Of a stretch of 64,000 nucleotides of DNA, positions 1 through 10,592 are shown piece by piece (the first letter of the stretch is position 1; every line of letters begins with the position of its first letter). Source of the DNA: Lutjanus erythropterus (lineage: Eukaryota > Chordata > Actinopteri > Lutjaniformes > Lutjanidae). Position numbers and translations under genes: made by a program. The stretch covers positions 17,599,221 through 17,663,220 of the forward strand of contig CM034607.1 of the NCBI GenBank assembly GCA_020091685.1. The letters run 5' to 3'. Under the pieces are notes generated by a model. That model had not been told where the DNA came from. It saw only the letters and a program-made list of their open reading frames with translations, and ran no database searches.

Positions 1-9
1 TGTGAGTCC

Positions 10-59
10 TCAGACGATTTTGTTCTCCAGCAAGGCGATTCTCTTCGACATACTCTCTA
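10..59 (-). CDS. matn1: matn1 exon 10: end of coiled coil and stop codon
   Basis: Completes the Leu codon and then reads [15 protein letters not shown] and TGA (12-10), aligning residue for residue with the end of mammalian MATN1 (LEAVSKRLAILENTVV). The exon is only 50 bases and its intron ends in AC, so an ordinary GT-AG gene finder would miss it. Confidence 0.93.
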
Positions 60-3000
60 GTAAGATTTTGTCAAGGACCACAGCAATTAAGATAAACAAC
101 AAGACAGATTATAAGATCATAACATTAAAGGGATAGTTCACATTATTTGATGTGGGGTTATCAATAGTCAGGCGCTGTATTACTTACAGTAGTTCCAGTA
201 AGCACACCGACAGTTTAGAGAAGCAGAAAGGAGTATCAGCATGGAAGCTGAGCTGAGCAACTTACTTCAGTGGACAGAAAGTGCATGCTATATATAAAAT
301 TCTTTCACTGCTCTACCTTTCGTCCAGATAGCCTTTACTGATGGGAAATCACTGTTTTCCTTGCCAAATATTGCTCTCTTCAAACCAACCAAACTCCATA
401 GCAAAAATCAGTAATTTCATCTGCAGAACGCAGAGTTGCTGGTCTACCACTGCCTCTATCTATTAGTTTGTAACATTGTGTGATTTCACTGTTTTAAAAG
501 GATAGTTTGGATTCACTGAAATCACGCAATAACACAAACTAATAGATCGAGGTTTTCTCTGAGGTAAAATGACTGATTTTGACAATGGAGATATCCGGCT
601 TATATAACGGAGGTTTCCAGTCAGAAAAGGCTGTCTGACGGCAAAGTATAGTATTACAAATATTCTAAATATAGCAAATACATAAACTGATATGTATTTT
701 TTAGGTGGAACTTTGTTAAGTGGCTAAAATACCTTTTTGCTGCTGACCCTGTCCACAGCAGGACATTACTTAGCTTCTGTGTCCAGCTCCTCTCAGCTTC
801 TCCAAACTGGGGGCGTGCCGACCTCCATCTACTGTAGGTAATGCACTGATTATGGATAAGTATCTCATACAACCTAACATCAAATAATCAGGATTATCCC
901 TTTACAACCATCCTTCCCACATCATATTCTCAGACTGTTTCACCTGAAGTAAAGGATATATTTTTTTGTTAGTGCCTGTAGGGCATCTTCTACTTTCTTT
1001 TGGAACTTTACGAGGGAGTCGCATTCACAGGGGTCCTCCTCTGTGGGAACAGAAAGCACAAGTTCAAGTTCTGAGTTACTGTACCAGTATGTAGTGAAAT
1101 AACTGGTAATCATGCACGTATTTTTAATGTATTTAATCATATTGTGTGACCTTGACAGATGTTAATCTGCAGCTTCTTGGCGATCTGGGTCATAGCCCTG
1201 AAGTCAGCGGTGTAGAAGTAGTGCTCTGCAGTCGGCTCAGAGGCAATCTCCTTCAGCTCATCCTCCACTGCATTGCCCACTCCAACAGCGTACATCTTGA
1301 AACCTAAGATATAAACACAAACAAGTTTAATTTAACTGGTAAAAATATGGTTTGTGGTTTGGTGGTGGACAAGCAAGTCCCATGTTGTGCAAGGTTAAAT
1401 TACTGTTTTTGCCAGAGGAGTCTGGTTAAGTGAGAGAAAGAGAAATATTTGGCTTATTTAATGGCGGTTTCTGGTCAGAAAAGGCTATCTGATGGCAAGT
1501 TGAGGTGGTGAAAATATTCTAAAAACAGCAAACACTTAAGCTGATACTGATTTTTTAGGTGGCTAAAATATGTTTTGCTGCTGAGCCTGTCCACAGCATT
1601 ACATTGCTTAGCTTCTGTGCTGGTATCTTGCTGGCTCTTAGAAATGGGGGTGTGTTGACCACCATCTACTGTCGCTTAAACACTGACTATCGATAAGTAC
1701 CTCAGACAACCCCTTTTCAAATATGCAGAACTGTCCCTTTAAGAATCCTCTCCCTCTCACCATGCTCCTTGGCCTTCTTGGCAGCATCTCCGATGTAGTC
1801 CTGGCTGCGTCCGTCGGTGAAGACGATGCCCACCTTGGTGACCCCAGGTCGGGCACCCTGACCAGGGCCGAAGCTGTTGTCTGTCAGATAGCGGAGAGCT
1901 TGGCCTGTCATGGTTCCCCTCTCCATGTAGGCCATCCTCTTCACAGCATCCTTCAGGTCCTTCTTGTTGTTGTAGCGGCCCAAGGGGAACTCCTGCAGGA
2001 GGGAGATTTAACATTCCTTTGATATGCAAGAGAAGGATGCTAGTATGGAAACTTGTCCTCTGTGCTCCTATATTGTCTATTTGATGTTGTAATATTTAAT
2101 GTATTCAATAAGGCTGCATCCTTCATACTTACTTTTTTGTGACTGTTCTGTGTGATATTTACATGGAGATGTTTTTTCGATAAATTCAATAACCAACTGA
2201 ACTGCTTTGTCCTTCAATACCCTGAAGCAGACTGTGATGTTGAAACATGTAAAATATGAAAATATTATTTTTTACACTGTGGCTATAAGTATGCGATTAT
2301 TTTCTCCCACAACATGCACTTTTGTCATGGTTATAAAAATATCTTAAAAAAAAAAAAAAGAGAAGGAAGTTGATTATTAGGTGACACTGAATGGCAGACA
2401 CAGACCAGTACCTGTCTGACTGAGCTGGAGTACTGCACCAGTCCAACATGAGCCTTGCTCTCAGAAACATCCAGTTTGTCGACGATCTGGTTAATCCACT
2501 TTTTGACCAGCTCAAAGTTCTCAGGACGCACGCTCTTAGAACCATCAATCAGGAAGACAACATCTGTCGCCGAATTGCTGCAAGCTGGTGACATCAGACA
2601 CACAACAGGGCATGTTACTCTGGGAGCACAGTGTCCGTACTTGGACATATACCTTCATACATACACGCACACACTCACCACTGCAGCTGCGACCATCATC
2701 CATGAGGGTAAAGCCATCTTTGCAGGCACACTTGTATGATCCAGGGCTGCTGATGCATACCTGCTCACAGTCATGATCCCCAGTGGCACACAGGTCCGAT
2801 ACTGTATGTGTGTGCATGCAGAACACGCACGTACACACAGTAGAATATATGTTGTGGGTGAGGTGGGTGATTGGGGTTAGGAGGAGAGAATGAAACTATG
2901 TCAGTTTGAAAATCTAGCATTGATTTTTTTTAATGATCCACTGTGACCTGCAGTTGATCTTAACAGTTTTTAATAGGTGTCTATTAATGTGCATGAATCC

Positions 3001-4181
3001 AGTGGATCCTTAAAACAAACAGGTGGAAAAGATTGGAGAAGCCTCAAATGAACAAGATCAATTTAATCTGTTTGTGAGTGTGAGGCACAGGCTCATCCAA
3101 TAACAATCCAACACTGCGACCATGCAGCTCTGCCCTTGGACGAAAATATCTGCAGTGAGATTGGCTGCTGCAAACTGAGTGGCAGACAGACAGCAGTCAA
3201 AACCGCTGCAAATTGGGAGAGCCAAAGGGCATTACTAATTAGAAGTTTAATGATTGTCACTAATGGATCGGTAATTACAGGGAGATCAGTCTCGCCTCTC
3301 AGTTATGTGAGAGCTGACTGAAGAACAGGAGCGGATTTCGTTTCCAAAGGTTGTTCCTGCCCTGATGCCCTCCTGTGCTGGGAGTATTTAATGAGTCTGA
3401 ATGAATATACTATATTCTTGTTGAGGGAGGGAGATGACAAAAGGGAGGGAACAATGTATTGGAATGAAAAGATGACAGTCCTGACACCTTACCCTCAGTA
3501 TAGGGGGGCCAGCAGACAGCTCTCTCCGCAGGCATGAAGGCAGTGGGTAAACATGACAACCCACCCTGACAGTAACTCTTTTCAACCATCACTGTCTATT
3601 CCCATCCCTGTTCTCTGCATCTGTCCCTCTGACCTTAAACAACAGACCTTTTTCATGGCAGCCATGTTGATATGAAATAGTAGAGTAAACACAGGTGTTA
3701 CTAGAGATACTAGTTAAGGTTCTGCTCCATTTAGACTGGTGCTGCGTGAAAATGAAACTCATGAACTTGTAATTACAACAGGAAAGTAGTGAAGAGAACG
3801 CCGTGAACTCCAAGCTAACAGAAAACCTCCAGTTCACGATGTCATAAGCATGACATAAGGGGGGCACTCAGGTGGGCTCATCTCATAAATGGATTGTACA
3901 AACAAAGATTAATTTATTTTAAGATTAGTGATGATGATGAAGCAGAACTCTGTTGTACAATTAAAAACTTAACTTAAACTTTAGTAAATCCAAATTTAGT
4001 GATGTAAACTGAAATTAAATAGTTTAATCCACATGTAAATGTTTGCTTATTCAATTAAAAGTAAATAAATACATTTGAGACTTGTTAGGACCTGGTAAAC
4101 ATAAAAGGGGAAGGAAATCATTAACTTTCTTACTGTATTCCTTCACAAAACATTACACTCTTTGCTAGCTAGCTGTAAAAT

Positions 4182-4228
<47 letters not shown>

Positions 4229-7200
4229 ACTAGCTAGCTAAAAAGTTTGCTCATAAAAGTTAAACCTCCTGAAATTTAAGATTAATACTGGATCATAATT
4301 TAAATTTGAGTTTATAGTTTTGGTGCAACATAATTAAATTGAATCTAGGTTTAGAGTAAAAATTAAACTGAGTTTTAAATTGAATATTTCTTCGTTTTAA
4401 GATAGCTTAAAAGTTGCCACATAAATTTAAGTTAAACCATCATTTATCTGGTTTAAAAAATAATCCTGGTTGGTGCAACCCAGCCTTATTAGTTCCTTCC
4501 CAGTGAGCAAACATGCACCTGAATGGAACAGAACTTTAATTAGTATCACTGGTAACACCTGTGTTCACCCTACTAAAATGGCTGCAATGACAAAGGTCTA
4601 TAAATCCTTCATGTGTCCTTCACCCACTCTACCTCCTCCCATCTTACCACAGAAGGCCTCCTGGAACTTCTTGGTGAGCTTCTCAATGACGCTGTAGCTC
4701 TCCACATAGTCCACGTGGTCATCCAGGGGATCGCTGGCCATCTGTTTCAGGGTGCTCATGTCCACACGTCCCACACCAATGGCAAAAATCTCGATACCAG
4801 CATCGCGTGCACGCTGAGCCACATCCTTCACATTGTCCTGGGGACGCCCATCTGTCACAATAATGGCTACCTGTGAAGCAAGAGAAGCAAAATTGAATTA
4901 AAAATCATGAACTTAATTGTTGAATTCCATGTGTGATGGGGATGTGGGAGTTGGAGGGTATATAAATGTGTGTATTTAGTATGTTTTTTCAATATAATAC
5001 TTGCAATCTTTTCAGTGTGTGTGTGTGTGTGTGTGTGTATGTTTTATTCGTCTTTTTAAAATCTTTTTTTAGATGTTGTTTGTTCTATTATCTTTTTTAG
5101 TGTTTATTCCATTCTGTGCTATTTTCCTAGATTATGTGTCAGTTATGGTGCTTCACATCTTGACAAAAAGAACTGCATGTGAGAATGCATGTAAATGAGT
5201 GTGACCTTAGTGATGTCAGGAGATTTGACACGAGCTCCCTCGCCCTCACTGAACGCCACATTCAAAGCAAACTGGATGGCCAGACCAGTCATTGTTCCAG
5301 TGGACAGGGGCTCAATTTTGGTCACAGCCTTGATCAGTCCTGCTTTGGTGCGGTGCGTCTTCAGAGACACCTGCAGTTGCATAAAAGGAAAATCAGTGAT
5401 ATTAAATAGTTTGACAAATAAAAACATTGCTCAGTGGTTAGTGAAGCCTATCTTAACCACATACCTCGTTCTTCACACGGCTAGCATAGTTGACAACTCC
5501 CACACGAGTGGCGTTGGGTCCAACATCCAGCCCCTCAATGACCTTCGCCAGGAAGACTTTGACCTGCTCAAACTCTGAAGGGCGAACGCTGCGACTGCTG
5601 TCGATGATAAACACGATGTCTGTGGGGCGAGTTTTGCACAAACCTGCCGCTACACATGAAGGACAGAAAGGAGGTTATTATGTATCCATATCCTCATAGT
5701 TTGCATAACAACTCTATATCCATAAAGTCAAAGTTAATCAGAAATGCAAATGGATAAAGACATTAAGCTGATGGAGAAGGGGGGTAAAGGGGTAAGGTGG
5801 GAGGAGCATGGGGAGAACGGAGGTATTGAGAGGAAAAAGCGAGGGTGGAGGGGATGGAGGCTGGTGAGAAAGTGGAAGGAAACAGAAAAACAGGATGCAG
5901 GGAGGCAACAGGGGTGGAGAAAGGAGAGGGTTGAGAGAGAGAGATGGAGAAATGCTTGGCCAGAAAAACAAAGATGAAGATCATAGAAAGATAAATGAGA
6001 GGCCACTTAAATATATTGAATAATATTTCATAAATTAATATATAATAATAAAAGTAAACTATTTATCATTATATTTATTAGAGGATTTCAGCAGGTTTCA
6101 ACCAGTTAAGTCTTTTTAAGACCATTATGAATGCAATTTAATGGCTACTTCACATCCATACTGGAAAGAAGTACAAGCACAGTTTGCATTAGTGGTTATG
6201 GGGTCAATGTTGATCTTATTTTGTAGTTGTTACAGTGTGATCAATACAAATTTTCCCCAACACACATCTAAGAGTGAGATGTAAATCAATCTGACTTTCT
6301 AAAAGAAATGTTAACTTTAAAATTCAATACATTTTTAAGAGCTGTCAAAATTGTATTTATGACATTTTAAGGCCTAAAATTCAGATTATTGGACTTTTTA
6401 AAACTTTTTATGGACCTACAGAAAGCCTGTATTAGTATGACAACTGAAGGCCATGAGATATGGTTGAAAGCTCAGAAAAAGTGAAGATGTGCAGATTTTT
6501 TGTCAAAATTATTCTTATATTGATGCAAACATTTTAGCTTTAACTGATCAATCTACTTTATGTCTATTAAAGACAGAAAACTGATTTCGTGATAATAAAG
6601 CCAGACTGTTCACAACCGGGAGGATGTGTTGTGTTTTCAGCCGTTAGTGGCCTTGTTAAATTACCTGTTGCTAAAACTTCCCATGCCTGTTAAACATCAC
6701 TGATCTCCCTTCTCACCCTTCACCTCTCTCCCTCCCTCCCGTTTTTCCTCCTACCAACTTCTCCATCACTTACACCACACACACACTCATACACACAGTG
6801 TGCTAACTGCAGCTCTCATCCAAACTGAGAATGTACACCATCCAATTACCAGCAAAACACAAAAAAAACAACTCTGTCTTCAACACTGGCTGACTAATCA
6901 CTCCAAACCAGTAACCTGTGATTAATGAATGTCCAAAGACACTGAAATTATACAAATCAATATATTTTGGCCTTTAACAAAGTAATCTAAGTATTCAAAC
7001 AACTACCCAATCAAATTTAAATGTAAAAGTTAAACTTGACTTGTTAATACTTGACTTTTTCCATTCTTCTTCAGTTCTGTTTCCTCTGGGAATCACATTC
7101 AACTAGTTCACACATCGTACCAGCATGGATATGTGGAAATGCGGTACTCAGACCAGAGGAATAATGGGTATAGGGCTGCACCAAAGTATTATTTTCATCA

Positions 7201-7781
7201 TCGATTAATCTGCCAACTATTTTCACCATTGATTTGTAGTTTTGTCTATAAAATATAAAACAAATTTGAAAAATGCTCCTATCCCACAATTTTCAATTGC
7301 TTCCTTTGTCCAACTAACATTCCAAAACCCCAAGACTCCTCATTTATTATGATAAATGATAAAGACCAGCAATAAATCATCACATTTGAGAAGCTGAAAC
7401 CAGCTAATTATTGGCATTTTTGCTTGGAAAATGACTAAAGCAACCAATCAATCAAAAGAGTCTACAATTAATTTTCCTTCAATCAACAAATCAATTGATC
7501 ATTGCTGCTCTATGCTAGAAGAATTAGCATTACTAACAAGACAATTTTTATGTTTTAATATATGTCTGTTCTATTCTATTTTTACAGTTCTCAGAATAAG
7601 CAGTGAAAAAACAGCATTAGACGTCAGGTGAGTCCTCCACTGGAGTTAAGCTCAGCTCTAAGGGTTAAAGGTCATCATTCTTACCCATGGCGGCAGCCGT
7701 GCGGACGTCCACGGCAGCGGTGGTGGCTTGCGCCCCTATGAGGCCGAGCAGCAGCAGGAGCAACGGTGGGGTAGGAGTCAT
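10..7781 (-). CDS. matn1: matrilin-1 (cartilage matrix protein), complete 10-exon coding region
   Basis: Secreted cartilage matrix protein that forms disulfide-linked trimers and bridges collagen and proteoglycan. Coding exons in transcript order: 7685-7781, 5465-5649, 5206-5370, 4648-4870, 2679-2801, 2412-2584, 1761-1992, 1151-1303, 960-1040, 10-59. They total 1482 nt and encode 493 residues, close to the roughly 496 of mammalian MATN1. Order: signal peptide, vWA1 (about 37-222), one six-Cys EGF (about 226-262), vWA2 (about 268-450), then a Cys pair and C-terminal coiled coil. Both vWA domains keep the MIDAS motif (DSSRS and DGSKS), the Thr in GTMTG and the Asp in TDGR. Two vWA around a single EGF is the matrilin-1 layout; matrilin-2 and -4 have more EGFs and matrilin-3 has one vWA. 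The stop lies 10 bases from the left edge, so the 3' UTR is outside. Exon limits were read by hand from splice signals and phase. Confidence 0.96.
60..959 (-). other. matn1: U12-type AT-AC intron of matn1
   Basis: The intron begins ATATCCTTT (959-951) and ends CTTAC (64-60). TCCTTGAC at 77-70 matches the U12 branch-site consensus TCCTTRAC, with the branch A 11 bases from the end. Matrilin genes are the classical example of an AT-AC intron at this position, between the two coiled-coil exons. About 780 of its 900 bases (125-904) are a foldback transposon. Confidence 0.93.
125..904. mobile_element. palindromic foldback DNA element, family A, complete copy
   Basis: Two arms of about 370-410 bp meet head to head at TTTTAAAAGGATAG near 493-506. 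Both outer ends read TTAAAGGGATAG or its complement. There is no internal gene. The same structure recurs at 8641, 32430, 33903 and 56148, and right-arm fragments lie at about 1362 and 9888. It is probably a non-autonomous DNA transposon; the superfamily was not determined. Confidence 0.8.
960..1040 (-). CDS. matn1: matn1 exon 9: start of the trimerising coiled coil
   Basis: Encodes residues 451-477, [20 protein letters not shown] and onward, with the two Cys that form interchain disulfides and the first heptads. The acceptor is CCCACAG. The exon does not end at a GT donor: the intron starts with ATATCCTTT at 959, a U12-type AT-AC donor. The last base T completes a Leu codon with exon 10. Confidence 0.92.
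1151..1303 (-). CDS. matn1: matn1 exon 8: end of vWA domain 2
   Basis: Encodes residues 400-450, [20 protein letters not shown] through KKLQINIC, the standard end of matrilin vWA2. The donor is CAAG|GTCACAC, the same weak seven-base donor start seen at exon 3. Phase 1-1. Confidence 0.92.
1362..1743. mobile_element. family A foldback, right arm only
   Basis: Matches the second arm of the copy at 125-904, from the GTGGTAGACCAGCAACTCC-like part to the outer end GTCCCTTTAA. It sits in matn1 intron 7, 17 bases from the exon 7 donor. Confidence 0.72.
1761..1992 (-). CDS. matn1: matn1 exon 7: middle of vWA domain 2
   Basis: Encodes residues 323-399 with [13 protein letters not shown] and [14 protein letters not shown], giving the remaining MIDAS residues. 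The donor is GTGAGA from 1760. A foldback-element arm (about 1362-1743) begins only 17 bases into the following intron. Phase 0 to 1. Confidence 0.95.
2412..2584 (-). CDS. matn1: matn1 exon 6: first half of vWA domain 2
   Basis: Encodes residues 265-322 with [20 protein letters not shown], which carries the MIDAS motif DGSKS, and [12 protein letters not shown] at the end. It is the counterpart of exon 2. The acceptor is CCAG, the donor GTACTG, and the phase runs from 1 to 0. Confidence 0.95.
2679..2801 (-). CDS. matn1: matn1 exon 5: the single EGF-like domain
   Basis: Encodes residues 224-264. The six cysteines follow EGF spacing from [20 protein letters not shown] to DGRSC. A single symmetric phase 1-1 exon for one EGF module is the usual matrilin arrangement. 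The acceptor is TACAG and the donor GTGAGT. Confidence 0.95.
3060..3330. promoter_or_regulatory. candidate intronic enhancer in matn1
   Basis: A repeat-free, mixed-composition stretch unlike the AT-rich sequence around it. It carries a SOX-type core AACAAT, perfect homeodomain palindromes CTAATTAG (3235-3242) and GTAATTAC (3271-3278), and TTTAATG between them. Cartilage genes often have SOX9-dependent intronic enhancers. This is inference from motif density and composition only. Confidence 0.3.
3645..4610. repeat. inverted pair of about 110-bp repeats
   Basis: 3645-3745 reads AGACCTTTTTCATGGCAGCC through ACACAGGTGTTACTAG and GGTTCTGCTCCATTTA. The complement of 4490-4610 reads almost the same, for example AGACCTTTGTCATTGCAGCC and ACACAGGTGTTACCAG. 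About 740 bp of repeat and CA microsatellite separate the arms. It is probably two copies of a small dispersed element in opposite orientation. Confidence 0.6.
4186..4224. repeat. CA microsatellite
   Basis: About 19 CA units inside matn1 intron 4, with CTAGCTAGCT palindromes within 20 bases on each side. Confidence 0.95.
4648..4870 (-). CDS. matn1: matn1 exon 4: end of vWA domain 1
   Basis: Encodes residues 150-223. It opens with [12 protein letters not shown], containing the third MIDAS Asp, and ends with [20 protein letters not shown], nearly identical to the mammalian protein here. The acceptor is CACAG and the donor GTAAG. Phase 0 to 1. Confidence 0.95.
5011..5039. repeat. GT microsatellite in matn1 intron 3
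   Basis: About 14 GT units between exons 4 and 3 of matn1. Confidence 0.9.
5206..5370 (-). CDS. matn1: matn1 exon 3: middle of vWA domain 1
   Basis: Encodes residues 95-149, including the MIDAS Thr in [10 protein letters not shown] and ending SPDITK. The acceptor is TGCAG. The donor reads AAG|GTCACA, weak at intron positions +3 to +6, but it is the only one that joins in frame to exon 4 at VAIIVTDG. Phase 0 at both ends. Confidence 0.92.
5465..5649 (-). CDS. matn1: matn1 exon 2: first half of vWA domain 1
   Basis: Encodes residues 33-94, with the first strand DIVFIID and the MIDAS motif DSSRS, then an N-glycosylation sequon NAT in GPNATRVG. The acceptor is TGTAG just before 5649 and the donor is GTATG from 5464. 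The exon runs from phase 1 to phase 0. Confidence 0.94.
5760..5975 (+). repeat. polypurine tract
   Basis: About 215 bases almost wholly A and G on the plus strand, without a fixed repeat unit. The open frames it gives in several registers are low-complexity artefacts. Confidence 0.8.
7172..7518. mobile_element. family D dispersed repeat (ATTAATCG-type small DNA element)
   Basis: Starts GGGCTGCACCAAAGTATTAT, followed by a CGATTAATCTGCC motif and TGTCTATAAAATAT, and ends CAATTGATCATTGCTGCTC. The ends are roughly inverted. It is a very common percomorph non-autonomous family; other copies lie at 15868, 26512, 26695, 34250, 41605 and 61768. Confidence 0.7.
7685..7781 (-). CDS. matn1: matn1 exon 1: start codon and signal peptide
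   Basis: ATG at 7781-7779 opens [18 protein letters not shown], a typical cleavable signal peptide, followed by a short Ala/Thr-rich linker to residue 32. The donor is GTAAG from 7684 and the exon ends in phase 1. No other ATG in this frame gives a hydrophobic leader. An overlapping plus-strand frame over the same bases is only a shadow. Confidence 0.93.
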
Positions 7782-8640
7782 GGTTTACAGCGACAGAGGG
7801 GTGACGAGTAAACGTGGGGGTCCGAGCACGTCCGCAGACGGTCCTAGAGTGAGAAGCCAGAAAGGAGACAGCAGACAGAGCAGGGACGAAGGGAGTTCCA
7901 GGCGAGGAGGGGGACGGCCACAAAGTGAGACTGACTGACTCTGAGCTGCAGGTTATCAATGCAAGTGCTTCACGCAGTCGGCCCACAGACAGCCCCCCTG
8001 TATAGCTGCAGTGTGTGTGTATGTGTGTGTATGTGTGTGTGTGTCTGTGGGAAAGAGAGGGAAATACCTGCTCTGGGAGGACCTAAAATGGTGGGCAGGG
8101 AAAGACAAACACACCTTGATATGGCTAGGATGGACAGGTATGCATGTGTGTGTGTGTGAGGGAGTAGTAAAATTTGTGTTGTGTGTGCGTTCAGTACCTG
8201 TGTGGGTACAGTATGTGTGTGTGTGGCTGGCTGGGGGTACAGGAGCGGCTGGGGTTTGGTGCGGAGTGTGCGCCAACACAGCCGCCCCAGGTTGGATTTG
8301 GCCAAAGCTCAAATAAACACCAACATGAATTCCTCTTTTCTCCCCGTGTTCCCTCGTATAGCAAACACACATCTATGGTGCGGAAGTGAAGGAGAGCCAC
8401 GGTACACAGCCTACAGTGTTCCCGCTGCTCTGCACGTTGTGTGTGTGCGTTTTTGCATAAGCATGCATTTCTGTATAACCTGAAGTGTACGAGCCAATGC
8501 CTGAATTTTTAAGTTCAGCTCAGTTCAGTTCAATACTCCTGAATCATGCGTAACATTTTGTGCTTTTCTGTTACTTGTTTGTTCATTTTCTCTCTCTCTA
8601 CACTGCATTTTTGTAGATTTTTAAAGCCTAAGACTTTACT

Positions 8641-9112
8641 TTAAAAGGATAAATTGGATTATTCAATGTGGGGTTGTATGAGGTCGTTACTGATCATGTA
8701 CTACCTATAATTGGTGTCCAGCACAGAAGCTAAGCAATGAACTGCTGCGGACAGGTTCATCAACAAAAAGTATTTTGGCCACTTACAAAAGTCCCATCTA
8801 AAAATCAATATCAGTTTAAGTGTATGCTATATTTAGAATATTTCCAATATTTTACCTTGCTGTCAGACAGCCTTATCTGATGGAAAACAGCCAAAACATG
8901 AGCCATATATCACTCTCCCTATAGCAACCCAACTCCATATCAAATCAGTAATTTCATCTCCTTTTACCTCTACCTTAAAAGGACAATTTGTATTCACTTA
9001 AGTCAGTCAATAACAAGAACATATTGAGGCAGTGGTAGACCAGCAACTCCAGTGGTGTGCAAGGTAAAATAACAGATTTCAGCAATGGAGTTTGGTTGGT
9101 TTGGAGAGAGTG
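8641..9112. mobile_element. family A foldback, right arm truncated
   Basis: The left arm is full (8641-8978). The centre TTAAAAGGACAA lies near 8975. The right arm stops at about 9112 within the GTTTGGTTGGTTTGG part. It has the same head-to-head structure as the copy at 125-904. Confidence 0.78.
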
Positions 9113-9887
9113 GTACTAGTCCTAGGAGGGACTAGTGGCAGCTACAGGTGTGGCTTTAAGTGTGACAACAGTGAGAAGCATCCATGGAAGCGTTGATCTG
9201 AATGGTTTAAGTTAACCCACGTTAGACAGTATATAGACAGATGGTTCATCTAATCTCCTGCCAAGTGTTTTTTTGAAAGTGCTAACCCTTTTCCAAACAG
9301 TTTCTAAGGACAACTTCGCAGCTGGTTCTGTGTAACAAACCATATGGCGTGTGGTTCATTTAGAAGCGACAAAAGTATTGAGAGTGGAACATACAGAGAA
9401 GTTTTAAAATGAGCAAATGCTCCACTGCGTTCATTGGTGAAGCACACTGAGGAGGAGAGAGAAATACAACCAATCACTCTCAATGAGCTGAAATAAAATT
9501 AATGCACATAAATGTAGTAATAATAAAATATTTTGTATTCGGTCAAGAGGGGCACAATGGCTGAAGGAAACACTGAACATCTCGTGAGTCAGGTTTGTCA
9601 GTTGCCATTTAAATGCCCTACTAGTTCACCAGTCACCAAAACAAGAAGAGAACCAATAAAACAACACATACAGTGGTCTGCTTCCTGTGATTGCTTATAC
9701 TGGAAATGAACCGCTCCAGAATTCAATGAATAGTGGTCCAGGACCACCCCGAGGTGGACCAGAGCGCAGCTGTTTGGTCCACACCAGAGTTCAAGTCCAG
9801 CATTCAAACCAAACCAAACGAACAAGGGGGTACACGCTCCAGGGTTTGTTTCAATTTAACTAATCAAAGTTGGTGTGAACCCACTCT

Positions 9888-10050
9888 TAAATTCATATTG
9901 ATTTTTTAGGCGGCTAAAATGCCTTTTGTTTCTGACACTGCCCTCAGCAGCACATTGCTTAGCTTCCATTCAGTGTCCTGGTGCTTCTTCAACCCAACCC
10001 AAAGCACCTCATACAGACCCACATTAGATCATGCGAACTATCAATTTAAG
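9888..10050. mobile_element. family A foldback fragment (right arm)
   Basis: Contains TATTGATTTTTTAGGCGGCTAAAAT and the following GACACTGCCCTCAGCAG-type segment of the family A right arm, degraded toward its end. Confidence 0.6.
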
Positions 10051-10533
10051 ATCAGATTTACAACAAAACAGATAACACAGACATACAGATAGAAGGTTAA
10101 GATTCCCTGCTTGCAACCAGATCAAAAAATAAACCGATTTCCTCCTTCACCCTGACTCTACTTCCCGCCTGTTTCTCCATTCCTCTGCTCTCCACTGTCA
10201 GGTAGGCAGGAGGCCCCAGTGGAGTAAACACAGTAGGAAAACAGACTTTCATCAATGCACTCACATACACATCTTTAATCTCTCTATAGAGTCCACATAC
10301 AGGCCCACATAGAGAGCCCTCTTTTCCCTCCAACATCCCGCTCCACCCGACCCAACCCTGCATTCCTCTACACCTCCCCTTCCTCCTCCTCCTCACACAC
10401 ACCTCCATCCACACACGACCTGAACAAGCCGCAATTCAGGGGGTAAGTCTGGGAGGGGAGGAGGAGCTGGGGCTCAGGCTGTACAGTAACTGGCCAGACA
10501 TATTTCCTACTGAACTGAACAAGCTGTAAAATC

Positions 10534-10535
<2 letters not shown>

Positions 10536-10578
<43 letters not shown>

Positions 10579-10592
10579 CGTGTGTGTGTGTT
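10536..10592. repeat. GT microsatellite
   Basis: About 28 near-perfect GT units with a few GC interruptions. Open frames reading Cys-Val or His-Thr over it are artefacts. Confidence 0.95.

Larger units (their letters stand above)
2802..4647 (-). other. matn1: matn1 intron 4 (between vWA1 and EGF exons)
   Basis: It holds a unique complex segment (3060-3330) described separately, an inverted pair of about 110 bp (3645-3745 and 4490-4610), an AT-rich repeat ending in GGTTGGTGCAAC near 4475, and a CA microsatellite at 4186-4224 flanked on both sides by CTAGCTAGCT. No further exon-like frame was seen. Confidence 0.6.
5650..7684 (-). other. matn1: matn1 intron 1
   Basis: It holds a purine-rich run (5760-5975), AT-rich sequence without recognised repeats (5980-6700), a pyrimidine-rich patch near 6715-6790 and a family D dispersed repeat (7172-7518). 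No open frame with coding character was seen. Confidence 0.6.

Noticed and set aside
5734-6006. Four overlapping frames on both strands
   Set aside because: The low-complexity polypurine tract inside matn1 intron 1 stays open in several registers at once.
7956-8483. Several long frames rich in His-Thr or Cys-Val upstream of matn1
   Set aside because: They are translations of GT/CA microsatellite sequence in various frames.
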